DNA from: Methylobacterium ajmalii
GTDB taxonomy: Bacteria > Pseudomonadota > Alphaproteobacteria > Rhizobiales > Beijerinckiaceae
Assembly (NCBI RefSeq): GCF_016613415.1
Contig: NZ_JACWCT010000100.1
Location: 1-64,000, forward strand
Length of the DNA stretch: 64,000 bases
Direction: 5' to 3'
The position numbers and the translations under genes were made by a program. Of the stretch, positions 49,621 to 60,517 are shown one piece after another (the first letter of the stretch is position 1; every line of letters starts with the position of its first letter). The notes beneath the pieces were generated by a model. That model did no database searches. It saw only the letters and a program-made list of their open reading frames with translations, and had not been told where the DNA came from.

Positions 49621-52554
49621 TCACGCCGCCTCGGGCGCCGCTCCCACCAGCTGCCGCGCCTGCAGCACCGACATCGGCTCGCCGAAGGCGAAGCCCTGCG
49701 CGTAGTCGCAGCCGATCTCGGCCAGCGCGAGCGCGTCGGCCTCCGACTCGGCGCCCTCGGCCACGATCTCGAGGCCGAGTTCCTGCGCCATGCGGACGAT
49801 CGAGCGCAGGATGCCGGAGCGGCCGTTCGCCATCTGGCGCACGAAGGACTGGTCGATCTTGATCGTGTCGAAGGGGAAGCGCTGCATGTAGGTCAGCGCC
49901 GAGTAGCCGGTACCGAAATCGTCGAGGCAGAGACCCGCGCCGAGCTCGTGGATGCGGGCGAGCATCTGGGCGGCGTATTCCGGGTTCTCCATCACCAGGG
50001 CTTCGGTCAGCTCGAGCTTGAGCGAGCCGGGGACGACGCCGGTGCGGGCGAGCACGGTCTTCACGTCGTGCAGGAGGTCGTGGCGCAGGAGCTGGCGCGA
50101 GGACAGGTTGACCGAGGCGAAGATCGGCGGCTCGACCACCAGCGCCTGCTGCCAGGCGGCCAGCTCCGCGGCGGTGCGCTCGAGCGCGAAGACGCCGAGA
50201 TTGACGATCAGGCCGGATTCTTCCGCGATCGGCAGGAAGACCTGGGGGACGACGCGGCCGAGCCGCGGGTGGTCCCAGCGCAGCACGGTCTCGAAGCCCG
50301 CCACGGTGCGGTCCTCCAGGCGCACGATCGGCTGGAACAGCACCTTGATCTCGTTGCGCTCCAGCGCCCGGCGCAGGTCGCTCTCCAGCATCATCCGCTC
50401 GCCGCGGTCGGAGCGCATCGTCGGGCGGTAGACCTCGATCCGGTCGCCGCCCTGGCGCTTGCCGTTGATCATCGCGAGCTCGGCGTTCTTCACCACGTCC
50501 TCGCGCTTCACCACCGCGCCCGCCTCGTGCAGGGCGACGCCGATCGAGGGCGTCAGGAAGATCTCGCGGTCGGCGTAGGTGATCGGCGTGGTGATCGCCC
50601 GGCGGATGCTGTCGGCGAACGCGATGATCCGGTCCGGGTCGCGCTCGGAGAGGAGGATGACGGCGAACTCGTCGCCGGCGATGCGGGCGAGCGTGTCCTG
50701 CGGCCGCAGCAGCCGGTTGAGGCGGCGCGACAGGGTCAGCAGGATCGAATCGCCCGCCGAGAGCCCGATCGCGTCGTTGACCTGCTTGAAGCGGTCGATG
50801 TCGACGACGAACAGGGTCGGCTTCAGGCGCGGGTCCTGGCTCGCCAGGGCGATCGCGGCGTCGAGCCGGTCGTTGAACAATTCGCGGTTGGGCAGACCGG
50901 TGAGATTGTCGTGGACCGCATCGTGGAGCAGGCGCTCCTCGGCGATCTTCGCTTCGGTCACGTCCGCGATGGTGCCGACGATGCGCACCACCTCGCCGTC
51001 GGTGCCGATCACCGGCCGTGCCTTGAGGCGGAACCAGTAATAGGGCCCTGCGGCCGAGCGCAGGCGGAAATCCTGCGAGATCCGGCCGCGGCGCTCCTCG
51101 ATCACGGTGTCGAGGGCGGCCGAGTAGCGCTCGACGTCGAAGGGATGGAGCAGGGAGAGCCAGCTCGCCTGCGGCCCCTCCAGCGCCCCGCGCTTGAGAC
51201 CCAACTGCCCCTCGATCTCCGGACCGGCGAAGACCCGGTCGCCCGGCACGTCCCAGTCGAAGACGACGTCGCCGGCACCCGTGAGGGCCAGCGCACGGCG
51301 CTCGGTGTCGGAGACGAGGCTGTTGCCGATCCCGCCGCCCGCGAAGGCGTGCTGGAGCACCGTGAAGCCGATCAGCATCACGATCAGCACGAGGCCGCCG
51401 ATGAGGGCCGGCTGGACGAGGTCGTTGTGGAGCTGGCCGGTGATGGCAAAGCCCGCCGCCACCACCCAGGCGAGCAGCAGCAGCCAGGTCGGGATCAGCA
51501 GGATCGCCCGGTCGTAGCCGTTGTGGATGGCGAGATAGACGATGAGGAGCAGGCCGACGCCCGCCACGGTCGCCACCGAGATGCGCGCCACGCCCGCCGC
51601 CACCGGCGGGTCGATGACCGCCAGGCCCACGAGCCCGGCGAGGAACAGCAGCCAGATCAGCGCGACGTGGCTGTAGCGCACGTGCCAGCGGGCGAGGTTG
51701 AGATAGGCGAACAGGAACACCAGCAGCGTGGCGCCGAGCACGGCCTCCGCGGAGGCGCGGTAGATCCGCTCGGCCGCCTCGGTCGTCGGGAAGATCCTCT
51801 GGAAGAACCCGAAATCGATGCAGGCATAGGCCAGCACCGCCCAGGCGAGCGCGGCCGCCGCCGGGAAGATGATCGCGCCCTTGACCACGAACACGATGGT
51901 GAGGAACAGGGCGAGCAGCCCCGCGATGCCGATGATGATGCCCTTGTAGAGGGTGAGCCCGGTCGCCTTCTTGCGGTAGGCGTCCTGGTCCCAGAGGTAG
52001 ACCTGCGGCACGTTGGGAGTGCGAAGCTCCGCCACGAAGGTGACGGTGGTGCCGGGATCGAGCGTGATGACGAACTGGTCGGCGTCCGGGCTCTCGTCGC
52101 GCTCGGGCCGGATGCCCTGGCTCGCCGTGATGGCGGCGATGCGCGAGCCGCCGAGATCGGGCCACACCACGCCCGAGCCGACGAGGCGGAAATGCGGGGC
52201 GACCAGCAGGCGGTCGATCTGCTCGTCGGTGTCGTTGGTGAGCGCGAACACCATCCAGTCCGGGCGGGCGCCCGTCTCGCGCGCCTTCACGGCGATGCGG
52301 CGCACGATGCCGTCCTTGCCCGGCGCGGTCGAGATCTGGATCAGGTCGCCGTCGGAGCGGTAGCGCTCGATCGCCGGGGTGAGGTCGATGGCCTGCGAGT
52401 CGAGGGTGACGCGCACGGCCTCGACCGCGCGGGCCTGCGGCGCGGCGAGGACCAGCCCGACGAGGGCGGCGAGGCAGGCGAGGACGAGTGAGTACGTGCG
52501 CAAGCTTCGGGGTCTTCCGGCCGGACGGAGGCGGCCACGGCCACGGGGCGGCAT
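49621..52554 (-). CDS. Membrane 7TM-PAS-GGDEF-EAL cyclic-di-GMP protein
   Basis: This large c-di-GMP enzyme has about 977 residues. A signal or TM (LVLACLAALVGLVLAAPQA) is followed by a periplasmic domain (about 45-210) and seven hydrophobic segments, the 7TMR-DISM layout. A PAS domain with PAC motif (about 410-530) precedes GGDEF, read here as RIAGDEFAVI, and EAL. The EAL motif reads FETVLRW, so Ala-Leu are replaced but Glu and Arg are kept; NLSS, ELTEALVMEN, DDFGTGYSAL, KIDQSFV and AEGAES keep the catalytic set. Phosphodiesterase activity is likely; cyclase activity is uncertain. The ATG at 52554 is the best start, although TTG at 52596 is possible. Confidence 0.88.
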   Translation of the reverse strand: MPPRGRGRLRPAGRPRSLRTYSLVLACLAALVGLVLAAPQARAVEAVRVTLDSQAIDLTPAIERYRSDGDLIQISTAPGKDGIVRRIAVKARETGARPDWMVFALTNDTDEQIDRLLVAPHFRLVGSGVVWPDLGGSRIAAITASQGIRPERDESPDADQFVITLDPGTTVTFVAELRTPNVPQVYLWDQDAYRKKATGLTLYKGIIIGIAGLLALFLTIVFVVKGAIIFPAAAALAWAVLAYACIDFGFFQRIFPTTEAAERIYRASAEAVLGATLLVFLFAYLNLARWHVRYSHVALIWLLFLAGLVGLAVIDPPVAAGVARISVATVAGVGLLLIVYLAIHNGYDRAILLIPTWLLLLAWVVAAGFAITGQLHNDLVQPALIGGLVLIVMLIGFTVLQHAFAGGGIGNSLVSDTERRALALTGAGDVVFDWDVPGDRVFAGPEIEGQLGLKRGALEGPQASWLSLLHPFDVERYSAALDTVIEERRGRISQDFRLRSAAGPYYWFRLKARPVIGTDGEVVRIVGTIADVTEAKIAEERLLHDAVHDNLTGLPNRELFNDRLDAAIALASQDPRLKPTLFVVDIDRFKQVNDAIGLSAGDSILLTLSRRLNRLLRPQDTLARIAGDEFAVILLSERDPDRIIAFADSIRRAITTPITYADREIFLTPSIGVALHEAGAVVKREDVVKNAELAMINGKRQGGDRIEVYRPTMRSDRGERMMLESDLRRALERNEIKVLFQPIVRLEDRTVAGFETVLRWDHPRLGRVVPQVFLPIAEESGLIVNLGVFALERTAAELAAWQQALVVEPPIFASVNLSSRQLLRHDLLHDVKTVLARTGVVPGSLKLELTEALVMENPEYAAQMLARIHELGAGLCLDDFGTGYSALTYMQRFPFDTIKIDQSFVRQMANGRSGILRSIVRMAQELGLEIVAEGAESEADALALAEIGCDYAQGFAFGEPMSVLQARQLVGAAPEAA

Positions 52555-52674
52555 GAGGAGAGGCCGGACCGTACTGACGCCCAAGCTTGCGGGCAAGGCG
52601 GAGGTCCCGGATCTCCCCGGCCGTCCGCGAGCGCGGCCGTCGACGGGCTTCGATCGCTCCGCTTTGCGGCCAAA

Positions 52675-53733
52675 TCAAGTTGAGGCGGTCGTTCCGCGGC
52701 GGGACGCGGCGGGCTCGGCCGCCGATACCACCTCCCAGCATTCCGGGTGGCGCATCAGCTCGGTCAGGAACGCGAAGGTCAGCGCGTGGGTCGGGCAGTT
52801 GGCCACGATGCGCCCGAGGATCGGCCGGCCGGCGAGGCTCAGGTCCCCGACGAGGTCGAGGGTCTTGTGCCGTACGGGCTCGTCGGGAAAGCGCGCCCCG
52901 CCGAGCACCCGTCCGCCGAGCAGGATCGCCACCCGCCCGGGGCGGGCGCCGCGCAGAAGCGGCTCGCGGTCGCGCGGGTGCATCCGCGCGTCGGTGTCCG
53001 GGCCGATCGGGCGGCTGTGCTCGGGCCGCGATCGGGTCGGCTCCGGCCCGTCGCCGCGCACCGTCTGGGCGTCGAAGGAGCGGGCCCAGAGCCGGTCCCG
53101 GGTCGCGGCCGGCAGGAGCGTGCGGGCGAGCCGGGTCTTGAGCAGCGTGCGCCAGATCAGCGAGGCGTTGCCGAAGCTGCGGCTCGGGGCGATCTCGGCC
53201 CGGAACGAGGCGGGATCGACCGGGCCGCCCCAGCGCAGGACGCCGAAGCCCGGCAGCCGGTCGGTGCTGACGTCGACGGCGAACCCCTCGGCCGGCTCGG
53301 CGCGCAGGAAGCCGTGCATCCCGTCGACCTGGAACGGCGCCCGGATGCGCAGGAACTCCCGCGGCCTGTCCTGCACCACCCGCCCGGCCGCGTCGATCAG
53401 CGCGCACCAGCGCGAGGCGGAGCCATCGAGGATCGGGATCTCGGTGCCCTCGACGGTCACCTCGGCGTTGTCGATGCCGGAGGCCGAGAGCGCCGCCATC
53501 AGGTGCTCGATCGTGCGCAGCTTGCGCCCGTCGGCGAGCGCCAGCGCGGTGCACATCCGGCTCGCGATCCAGGGCGCGGTGGTGGCCGGCACCGCGGGCC
53601 CGGCCCCCGGCACCGTGAAGCGGATGCCGTGGCCGGGCGGGGCGGGCGCGATCGTCACGCGGGCGACGCGGCCGGTATGCATCCCGGGCCCGCGCACCGA
53701 CACGCTCCGGCCGAGCGTCGCCTCGCGCCGCAT
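52675..53733 (-). CDS. Divergent LpxC-like UDP-3-O-acyl-N-acetylglucosamine deacetylase
   Basis: LpxC makes the committed step of lipid A synthesis. This protein of 352 residues keeps the zinc and catalytic set: His77 and Glu76 in TIEHLMAAL, His289 and Asp293 in VRHKTLDLVGD, and His316 in CPTHALTF. It differs from classical LpxC (about 305 residues) by roughly 50 extra residues between 195 and 280 and by loss of the RTFGF motif (SRSFGN here). It lies after an M16 protease gene, not in the ftsZ region where lpxC usually lies, so a second copy is likely. It may act on another sugar nucleotide. Confidence 0.85.
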   Translation of the reverse strand: MRREATLGRSVSVRGPGMHTGRVARVTIAPAPPGHGIRFTVPGAGPAVPATTAPWIASRMCTALALADGRKLRTIEHLMAALSASGIDNAEVTVEGTEIPILDGSASRWCALIDAAGRVVQDRPREFLRIRAPFQVDGMHGFLRAEPAEGFAVDVSTDRLPGFGVLRWGGPVDPASFRAEIAPSRSFGNASLIWRTLLKTRLARTLLPAATRDRLWARSFDAQTVRGDGPEPTRSRPEHSRPIGPDTDARMHPRDREPLLRGARPGRVAILLGGRVLGGARFPDEPVRHKTLDLVGDLSLAGRPILGRIVANCPTHALTFAFLTELMRHPECWEVVSAAEPAASRRGTTAST

Positions 53734-53737
53734 CGCG

Positions 53738-55033
53738 TCAGGCTCCCCGCAGCGCCTTGCCCACGGCGTCGAGGCTCTGCAGCGTCTTGATCGGCCCGAT
53801 CGCCGCCAGGGTCGGGGCCCCGGCGATCAGCGCGCGGCCGGCCGCCCGCACGTCGTCGGTCGTCACGGCGTCGACCTTGGCGATCACCTCGGCGGCGGGG
53901 ATCACCCGGCCCCAGGCGAGGAGCTGGCGCGCCGTGCGCTCGATGCGCCCGCCGGGGGTCTCCAGCGCCGAGAGCAGCGCGACCTTGAGCTGGGCCTTCG
54001 CCCGGGCGAGCTCGGCCTCGTCCACGGTGTCGGCGGCGTCGCGCAGGCAGGCGAGCGTCACGTCGACGAGGCCCGGCAGGTCGGCGCCCGCGGTGCCGGC
54101 ACCGATGCCGAACAGGCCGCAATCGCTGAACGGCCAGTGGAAGGCGTGGATCTCGTAGGCCAGGCCCCGGGTCTCGCGCACCTCGTGCCAGAGCCGCGAT
54201 GTCAGCCCGCCGCCGAGCACCTGGGCGAACAGGTGGGTGGCGTAATACTTGTCGTCGCGGAACGACAGGCCGGGCAGGCCGAGCACCAGGTTGGCCTGTT
54301 CGAGCTTGCGCTTCATCCGGCGCTCGCCGCCGCGATACTGCCCGGGCACCGCCTCGGGCGCCTCGCTGGCCGGCATCGCGCCGAAATGCTTCTCCGCCGC
54401 CGCCACGATGGCGTCGTGCTCGACCGCGCCGGCGGCGGCCAGCACCATCCGGCCCGGCGTGTACTCGCGGGCGAGATAGGCCTCGATCGCCGCGCGGTCG
54501 AAGCTCTGGATCGTCTCGGGCCGCCCGAGGATCGGCCGGCCGATCGGCTGGTCGGGGAAGGCGGCCTCCGTGAAGGCGTCGTAGACCACGTCGTCGGGGG
54601 TGTCCTCGACGGCGGCGTATTCCTGCAGGATCACGCCCTTCTCGCGGGCGAGCTCGCCGGCCTCGAAGACCGAGCGGGTCAGGATGTCGCCGAGCACGTC
54701 GAGGGCGACCTCGGCGTCCTCGCCCAGTACCCGGGCGGTGTAGCTCGTCTGCTCGACGCTGGTGGCGGCGTTGATCTCGCCGCCGACATTCTCGATGTCC
54801 TCGGCGATCTGGCGGGCCGAGCGCGTCGCCGTGCCCTTGAACGCCATGTGCTCGATGAGGTGGCTGAGCCCGTGCTCCTCGGGCCGCTCGTTGCGCGAGC
54901 CGGCCCCGACCCAGACCCCGAGGGTCGCGGTGGCGAGCCCCGGCATCGCCTCGGTGGCGACGGTGAGCCCGTTGGCAAGCCGCGTGATCTTGAGGTCCGG
55001 CGAGGCGCCGAGCGTCGCGAAATGCTGGTTCAT
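53738..55033 (-). CDS. M16 family zinc metalloprotease
   Basis: This 431-residue protein has two M16 domains. The inverted zinc motif HLIEH is at residues 58-62, with the distal Glu about 75 residues on (EKGVILQEYAAVEDTP), so it is the catalytic type, close to mitochondrial processing peptidase beta and bacterial PqqL/YmxG proteins. The C-terminal domain carries LGGGLTSRLWHEVRE. The ATG overlaps the thrC TGA, a pairing conserved in alphaproteobacteria. No signal peptide is visible. It probably degrades peptides. Confidence 0.93.
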   Translation of the reverse strand: MNQHFATLGASPDLKITRLANGLTVATEAMPGLATATLGVWVGAGSRNERPEEHGLSHLIEHMAFKGTATRSARQIAEDIENVGGEINAATSVEQTSYTARVLGEDAEVALDVLGDILTRSVFEAGELAREKGVILQEYAAVEDTPDDVVYDAFTEAAFPDQPIGRPILGRPETIQSFDRAAIEAYLAREYTPGRMVLAAAGAVEHDAIVAAAEKHFGAMPASEAPEAVPGQYRGGERRMKRKLEQANLVLGLPGLSFRDDKYYATHLFAQVLGGGLTSRLWHEVRETRGLAYEIHAFHWPFSDCGLFGIGAGTAGADLPGLVDVTLACLRDAADTVDEAELARAKAQLKVALLSALETPGGRIERTARQLLAWGRVIPAAEVIAKVDAVTTDDVRAAGRALIAGAPTLAAIGPIKTLQSLDAVGKALRGA

Positions 55034-56442
55034 GCGGCACTCCTCAGGATGCGGGCGCGCTCGCGGATCGCCCGCTCCACGGCCGCCTCGTCGTTCGGCA
55101 GCACGGTGAAGCGCTCGCGCCGCTCCAGGAGATCCGACAGATGCGGCGGCAGGGCCGGGCGCACGCCGGTCGCGGCCTCGACCGCATCCGGGAACTTGGC
55201 GGCATGCGCGGTGGCGAGCGCCACCACGGGGGTCGCCGGATCCTCGGCGAGGAGCCTGCGGGCGGCGCGCACGCCGATGGCGCTGTGGGGATCGATGATC
55301 TGGCCGGTGCCCTCGTAGACGTCGCGGATCTCGGCGACGACCGCGTCCTCGGGCACCGCCGCCGCGTCGAACTCGGCTCGGATCCGCCCCAGCGTCCGCT
55401 CGTCGAGGGTGAAGGCGCCGGACTGCTTGAGACCCGCCATCAGCCGGTTCACGGACGCCGCGTCGCGGTCGAGCGCCTCGAACAGCAGCCGCTCGAAGTT
55501 CGAGGAGACCTGGATGTCCATCGACGGCGAGGTGGTGGGCGCCACGCCCCGCACCTCGTAGGAGCCGGTGGCGAGCGTGCGCGCCAGGATGTCGTTGGCG
55601 TTGGTGGCGACCATCAGCCGGCCGACCGGCAGGCCCATGCGCTTGGCGGCCCAGCCGGCCAGGATGTCGCCGAAATTGCCCGTCGGCACCGAGAACGAGA
55701 CCGGGCGGTGCGGGCTCCCGAGCGCCACCGCGCTGGTGAAGTAGTAGACGGCCTGCGCGGCGACCCGGGCCCAGTTGATCGAGTTGACGCCCGAGAGCCG
55801 GACCTCGTCGGCGAAGCGCGGGTGCTGGAAGAGCGCCTTCACGATCGCCTGGCAATCGTCGAACGTGCCCTCGACCGCGAGCGCGTGGATGTTGTGCGCA
55901 TCCACCGTGGTCATCTGCCGGCGCTGCACCTCCGACACCCGGCCATGCGGGTAGAGGATGAACACGTCGACGTTGTCGAGGCCGCGGAACGCCTCGACGG
56001 CGGCGCTGCCGGTATCGCCCGAGGTGGCGCCCACGATGGTGGCGCGGCTGCCCTTGGCCTTCAGCGCGTGGTCCATCAGCCGGCCCAGCAGCTGCATCGC
56101 CACGTCCTTGAACGCGAGCGTCGGACCGTGATGCAGCTCGAGCAGGAAGAGGTTGTCGCCGAGCTGGGTCAGCGGGCAGACCGCCGGGTGCCGGAAGGTC
56201 GCGTAGGCCTCGTCGATCATCCGGTCGAAATCGGCCTGCGCGATCTCGCCGTCGACGAGCGGCGACAGCACGGCCTTGGCGGCCTCCGCGTAGGGGCGCC
56301 CGGCGAGACCCGCGATCGTCTCGCGGGAGATCTGCGGCCAGCTCTGCGGGATGTACAGGCCGCCGTCGCGGGCGAGGCCCGCCAGCAGCGCGTCGGTGAA
56401 GGTCAGCGGCGCGGCGGCGCCGCGGGTCGAGACATGGAGCAC
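55030..56442 (-). CDS. thrC: Threonine synthase
   Basis: ThrC is a PLP enzyme that converts O-phosphohomoserine to threonine. The 470-residue product is the long class II form of proteobacteria and fungi. The PLP lysine lies in LAFKDVAMQLLG near residue 115, and GATSGDTGSAAVEAFRGL is the phosphate-binding loop. SVPTGNFGDILAGWAAKRMG completes the cofactor site. It is coupled to the M16 protease gene downstream. A DUF4864 gene lies 65 bases upstream in the same direction. Confidence 0.97.
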   Translation of the reverse strand: MLHVSTRGAAAPLTFTDALLAGLARDGGLYIPQSWPQISRETIAGLAGRPYAEAAKAVLSPLVDGEIAQADFDRMIDEAYATFRHPAVCPLTQLGDNLFLLELHHGPTLAFKDVAMQLLGRLMDHALKAKGSRATIVGATSGDTGSAAVEAFRGLDNVDVFILYPHGRVSEVQRRQMTTVDAHNIHALAVEGTFDDCQAIVKALFQHPRFADEVRLSGVNSINWARVAAQAVYYFTSAVALGSPHRPVSFSVPTGNFGDILAGWAAKRMGLPVGRLMVATNANDILARTLATGSYEVRGVAPTTSPSMDIQVSSNFERLLFEALDRDAASVNRLMAGLKQSGAFTLDERTLGRIRAEFDAAAVPEDAVVAEIRDVYEGTGQIIDPHSAIGVRAARRLLAEDPATPVVALATAHAAKFPDAVEAATGVRPALPPHLSDLLERRERFTVLPNDEAAVERAIRERARILRSAA

Positions 56443-56506
56443 GGTGATCAGTCCTGAGGCTGACGCGAGGCCCTACACGAATCCGGACCGCGCGTCAGCC
56501 CGCGGG

Positions 56507-56923
56507 TCAGGCGCTGCTGCCGGGCGCCTTGCGCAGGCGGCAGCCGGTGATCCGCCAGGCGCCGTCCGCGTCCCGCTCCAGGGTGTAGAGCGCTTCCCAG
56601 TCGGTGCCGTCCTGGTCCTGGATCCGCACTCCCTGCGCCAGGCTCCCGTCGGGCAGTTCCTCGTCGGTACCGAACTCGAAGCGACGGTTGCGGTAGACCG
56701 CCGCGTAGGCCTGCCGGACCATGCCGACGAACAGCTCCGGCGTGCCGAAGATCGACCGGATCGCGGGAGCGGCCTGGGCGTAGGCCGTGGCCGCGTCGTC
56801 CTGCCGGAAGGCCTCCTGCTGGCGCCGGATCACCGTCCGCGCCGCCTCGCGGTCGCCGCTGCCGGCGGCGAGCGCGCCCTGGCCGACGGCCAGAAGGGTC
56901 ATCAGGGCGACGAGGGTGCGCAC
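56507..56923 (-). CDS. Secreted DUF4864-type protein
   Basis: The product is 138 residues from the GTG at 56923, with GGGAGG six bases upstream, followed by a signal peptide (TLVALMTLLAVGQGALAA). The mature part contains QQEAFRQDDAATAYAQAAPA and ELFVGMVRQAYAAVYRNRRF, the pattern of the DUF4864 family (cystatin/SnoaL-like fold). Its function is not known. A longer open frame to 57001 would hide the signal peptide behind 26 residues and is less likely. It may share a transcript with thrC. Confidence 0.75.
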   Translation of the reverse strand: MRTLVALMTLLAVGQGALAAGSGDREAARTVIRRQQEAFRQDDAATAYAQAAPAIRSIFGTPELFVGMVRQAYAAVYRNRRFEFGTDEELPDGSLAQGVRIQDQDGTDWEALYTLERDADGAWRITGCRLRKAPGSSA

Positions 56924-57060
56924 GGGCCCTCCCGGAACACGTCGGTGGCGGATGCCGCAGCGTAGCAGGGCGATCCCGTGTGCACAACTGGAAGTCGTCA
57001 TCGCGAATGATCCGGCAAATCGCCCCGATGACGTTCGACGACGAACAGTCGTGACGGCGA

Positions 57061-58494
<1,434 letters not shown>

Positions 58495-58534
58495 GGCAAT
58501 CGCTCCTGGCTCGTCAGGGTTCGGGTCGTCGGGT

Positions 58535-59260
58535 TCAGGACTTGGTGCGGCGGTAGACGGTCGTGAAGCTGACGTTCATGCCGCCGCAATTCATGTTGTC
58601 CTCGGCGAGGAGGAAGGGCGGCAGCAGCCTGAGACGAATCCGGCAATCGCCCGGCTCGCCGGCCGTGAAGGGCAGGGTGCCCTTGTTCCCCATCGTGAAG
58701 GCGAGGGACGCCCCGCTCGGGGCCGTCGTGCCCTCGACGGTGCCGAGATTGACCGCGCCGCGGCGGACGCGATCGGGGTCGAGGGCGCCGTAGGTCGCGT
58801 CGCCCTTGACCGAAAGCGTGCCGGCGGCCTTGCCCGGCCGGATCGCCAGGGTCTGTTCCGGGGCGCTCCAGGTGCCGGTCCAGTCCGTCGGGCCGGGCGC
58901 CGGCTCCGGGGCACGCTCCACCGCGCTCGCCGGCAGCCAGCCGGCGCGCACCGCGCCGGTCCTGCCGACATAGGTCGCGCAGACGTAGCCCGGCCTCGCG
59001 GCGCCGAGGATCACGGCGTCGCCCGCCACCACGAAGGCCTTCTCGCGGCAGGCCGGATCGGCGCCGGGGCAGCCCTTGCGGTCGGACGCGCCCTGCACGA
59101 ACGGCACGCGGGCCTCGCCGGCCTTGACCGTGCCGAGGCCCGGGCCGGCATCGAGCGCGCCGTAATCGAAGCAATCGCCCTCCGCGGCGAGCGCGGCTCC
59201 CTGCCCGGCGAGCCAGGCCAGGACGAACAGCCCCGCGCCCCGTCGTGTCCCGCCCCGCAT
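58535..59260 (-). CDS. Hypothetical secreted protein
   Basis: The 241-residue product begins with a signal peptide (GLFVLAWLAGQGAALAAEG). The first half has four Cys (about 30-95) and an SH3-like trace ending VRAGWLPASAVERAPEP; the second half is beta-rich (DWTGTWSAPEQTLAIRPGKA) and ends with NMNCGGMNVSFTTVY. I do not recognise a family. GGAGGG lies about ten bases before the ATG. It is 40 bases upstream of pyk on the same strand. Confidence 0.7.
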   Translation of the reverse strand: MRGGTRRGAGLFVLAWLAGQGAALAAEGDCFDYGALDAGPGLGTVKAGEARVPFVQGASDRKGCPGADPACREKAFVVAGDAVILGAARPGYVCATYVGRTGAVRAGWLPASAVERAPEPAPGPTDWTGTWSAPEQTLAIRPGKAAGTLSVKGDATYGALDPDRVRRGAVNLGTVEGTTAPSGASLAFTMGNKGTLPFTAGEPGDCRIRLRLLPPFLLAEDNMNCGGMNVSFTTVYRRTKS

Positions 59261-59435
59261 CCTCGCCGTCCCTCCGTTGCGCCGAAAGCTAGGGCACCTT
59301 GGACCAAAGGAGCACCCGTCGGAGACGCAATCGCATCGTCTGCCGCGGCGCCACGCTCTTGACGCCGGTTATGCTGCAACGCACCCTGTCTCCAAGAAAC
59401 GTTCCGGCGACGATACGTAGGGGGTATCGACGGTC

Positions 59436-59807
59436 ATGCTGTTTCAGCCGCCCGTGTTCGAGACGATCTTCCGCACACCCGTCGAGCATCGTCTGGTGAT
59501 CCGGGGGTCGCGCAGCCGCGGCGCCCCGCTCGACGGCGTACGCTGGTACCACGACGAGTTCGATGCCGCCGGCGCCCTGGTGGCCCGCTACGAGACCTAC
59601 GACGAGACCGACGCGGCGGGCCAGGCGCGCTGCGGCTGGCGCCGCTACGATGCGGCGGGGCGCCTCGCCGCCCGCCACGAGGTGGCGATGCGCTGGTCGG
59701 CCCTCGTCGCCCTGAAGCAATCCCGGCGCAACGCCGAGATCGCGCTGCAGCGGGCCGGTATCCCGAGTTCGTCGGCGCCGCTGTCCCGCCGGGTGCTGGC
59801 GGCCTGA
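59436..59807 (+). CDS. Hypothetical protein, 123 residues
   Basis: The predicted protein starts MLFQPPVFETIFRTPVEHRL and contains two similar YDxxG-type strands (DEFDAAGALVARYETY and RRYDAAGRLAARHEV), like short beta-repeat units. The rest is helical and basic (KQSRRNAEIALQRAG). No signal peptide, membrane span or known family can be seen. The short palindrome CGATAC/GTATCG lies just before the ATG, in place of an ideal ribosome binding site. Confidence 0.65.
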   Translation: MLFQPPVFETIFRTPVEHRLVIRGSRSRGAPLDGVRWYHDEFDAAGALVARYETYDETDAAGQARCGWRRYDAAGRLAARHEVAMRWSALVALKQSRRNAEIALQRAGIPSSSAPLSRRVLAA

Positions 59808-59991
59808 CGCGGCCTCGCCGCTTGACCCCGGGGTCGGCACCGGCCCCGATCCCGACCATGACTTTCCCGCTTCACGTCGCCTTGCCGCTCCGAATTATCC
59901 ACCCGGCCCGATAAGTCGGGCCGGGTTTGGCTGTTCGCGATCCCGTGAAGTGCTGTTGGTGCCTCCTGCCACCCGGAAGGTCTGTCCCGTC

Positions 59992-60489
59992 ATGTTCGAT
60001 ACCGATGCAGTGCTGCACCTCCTGTGCGGCAAGATCTCCGCTGGAAAATCGACGCTCGCGGCCCGCCTCGCCGCCGAGCCCGCGACGATCCTGGTCCGGG
60101 AGGACCAGTGGCTCGCCGGGCTCTATCCGGGCGAACAGAACAGCCTCGCCGACTACGTCCGCAACGCCGGGCGCCTGCGCGGCGTGATGGCGCCGCACCT
60201 CGTCGCGCTGCTGCGGGCGGGGCTGTCCGTCGTGCTCGACTGTCCGGCGAACACCCCGGAGAGCCGGGCCTGGATGCGGACGATCGTCCACGAGGCGGAG
60301 GTGGCGCATCGGCTCCACTACCTCGAAGCCGACGACGCGCTGTGCAAGGCGCGCCTGCGCGCCCGCAACGCCGCCGGCACGCACGAATTCAGGGTGGACG
60401 ACGCGACGTTCGACCTGTTCACCCGCTACTTCGTGCCGCCGGCCCCGGAGGAGGGGTTCGACGTGGTGCTGCACCGGCAGGAGGCGTAG
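59992..60489 (+). CDS. P-loop ATP-binding kinase-like protein (AAA_33 type)
   Basis: The 165-residue product has a Walker A LLCGKISAGKSTLAARLAAE near residue 12, a catalytic-type Asp in VLDCPANTPESRAWM and a lid with RARLRARNAA. This matches the AAA_33 family of small P-loop kinases (zeta toxin and chloramphenicol phosphotransferase-like). The ATG at 59992 has GGAAGG about ten bases upstream; the longer frame to 59950 has no family support. No antitoxin gene is adjacent. The substrate is unknown. Confidence 0.82.
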   Translation: MFDTDAVLHLLCGKISAGKSTLAARLAAEPATILVREDQWLAGLYPGEQNSLADYVRNAGRLRGVMAPHLVALLRAGLSVVLDCPANTPESRAWMRTIVHEAEVAHRLHYLEADDALCKARLRARNAAGTHEFRVDDATFDLFTRYFVPPAPEEGFDVVLHRQEA

Positions 60490-60517
60490 GGCTCCGCTGT
60501 CGGGGCGGGCCCTCGCC

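Noticed and set aside
59350-59405. GGAAC...CGTT on the minus strand upstream of the secreted protein at 58535-59260
   Set aside because: The boxes are 19 bases apart, longer than the 16-17 accepted for EcfG promoters, so I do not call a promoter.
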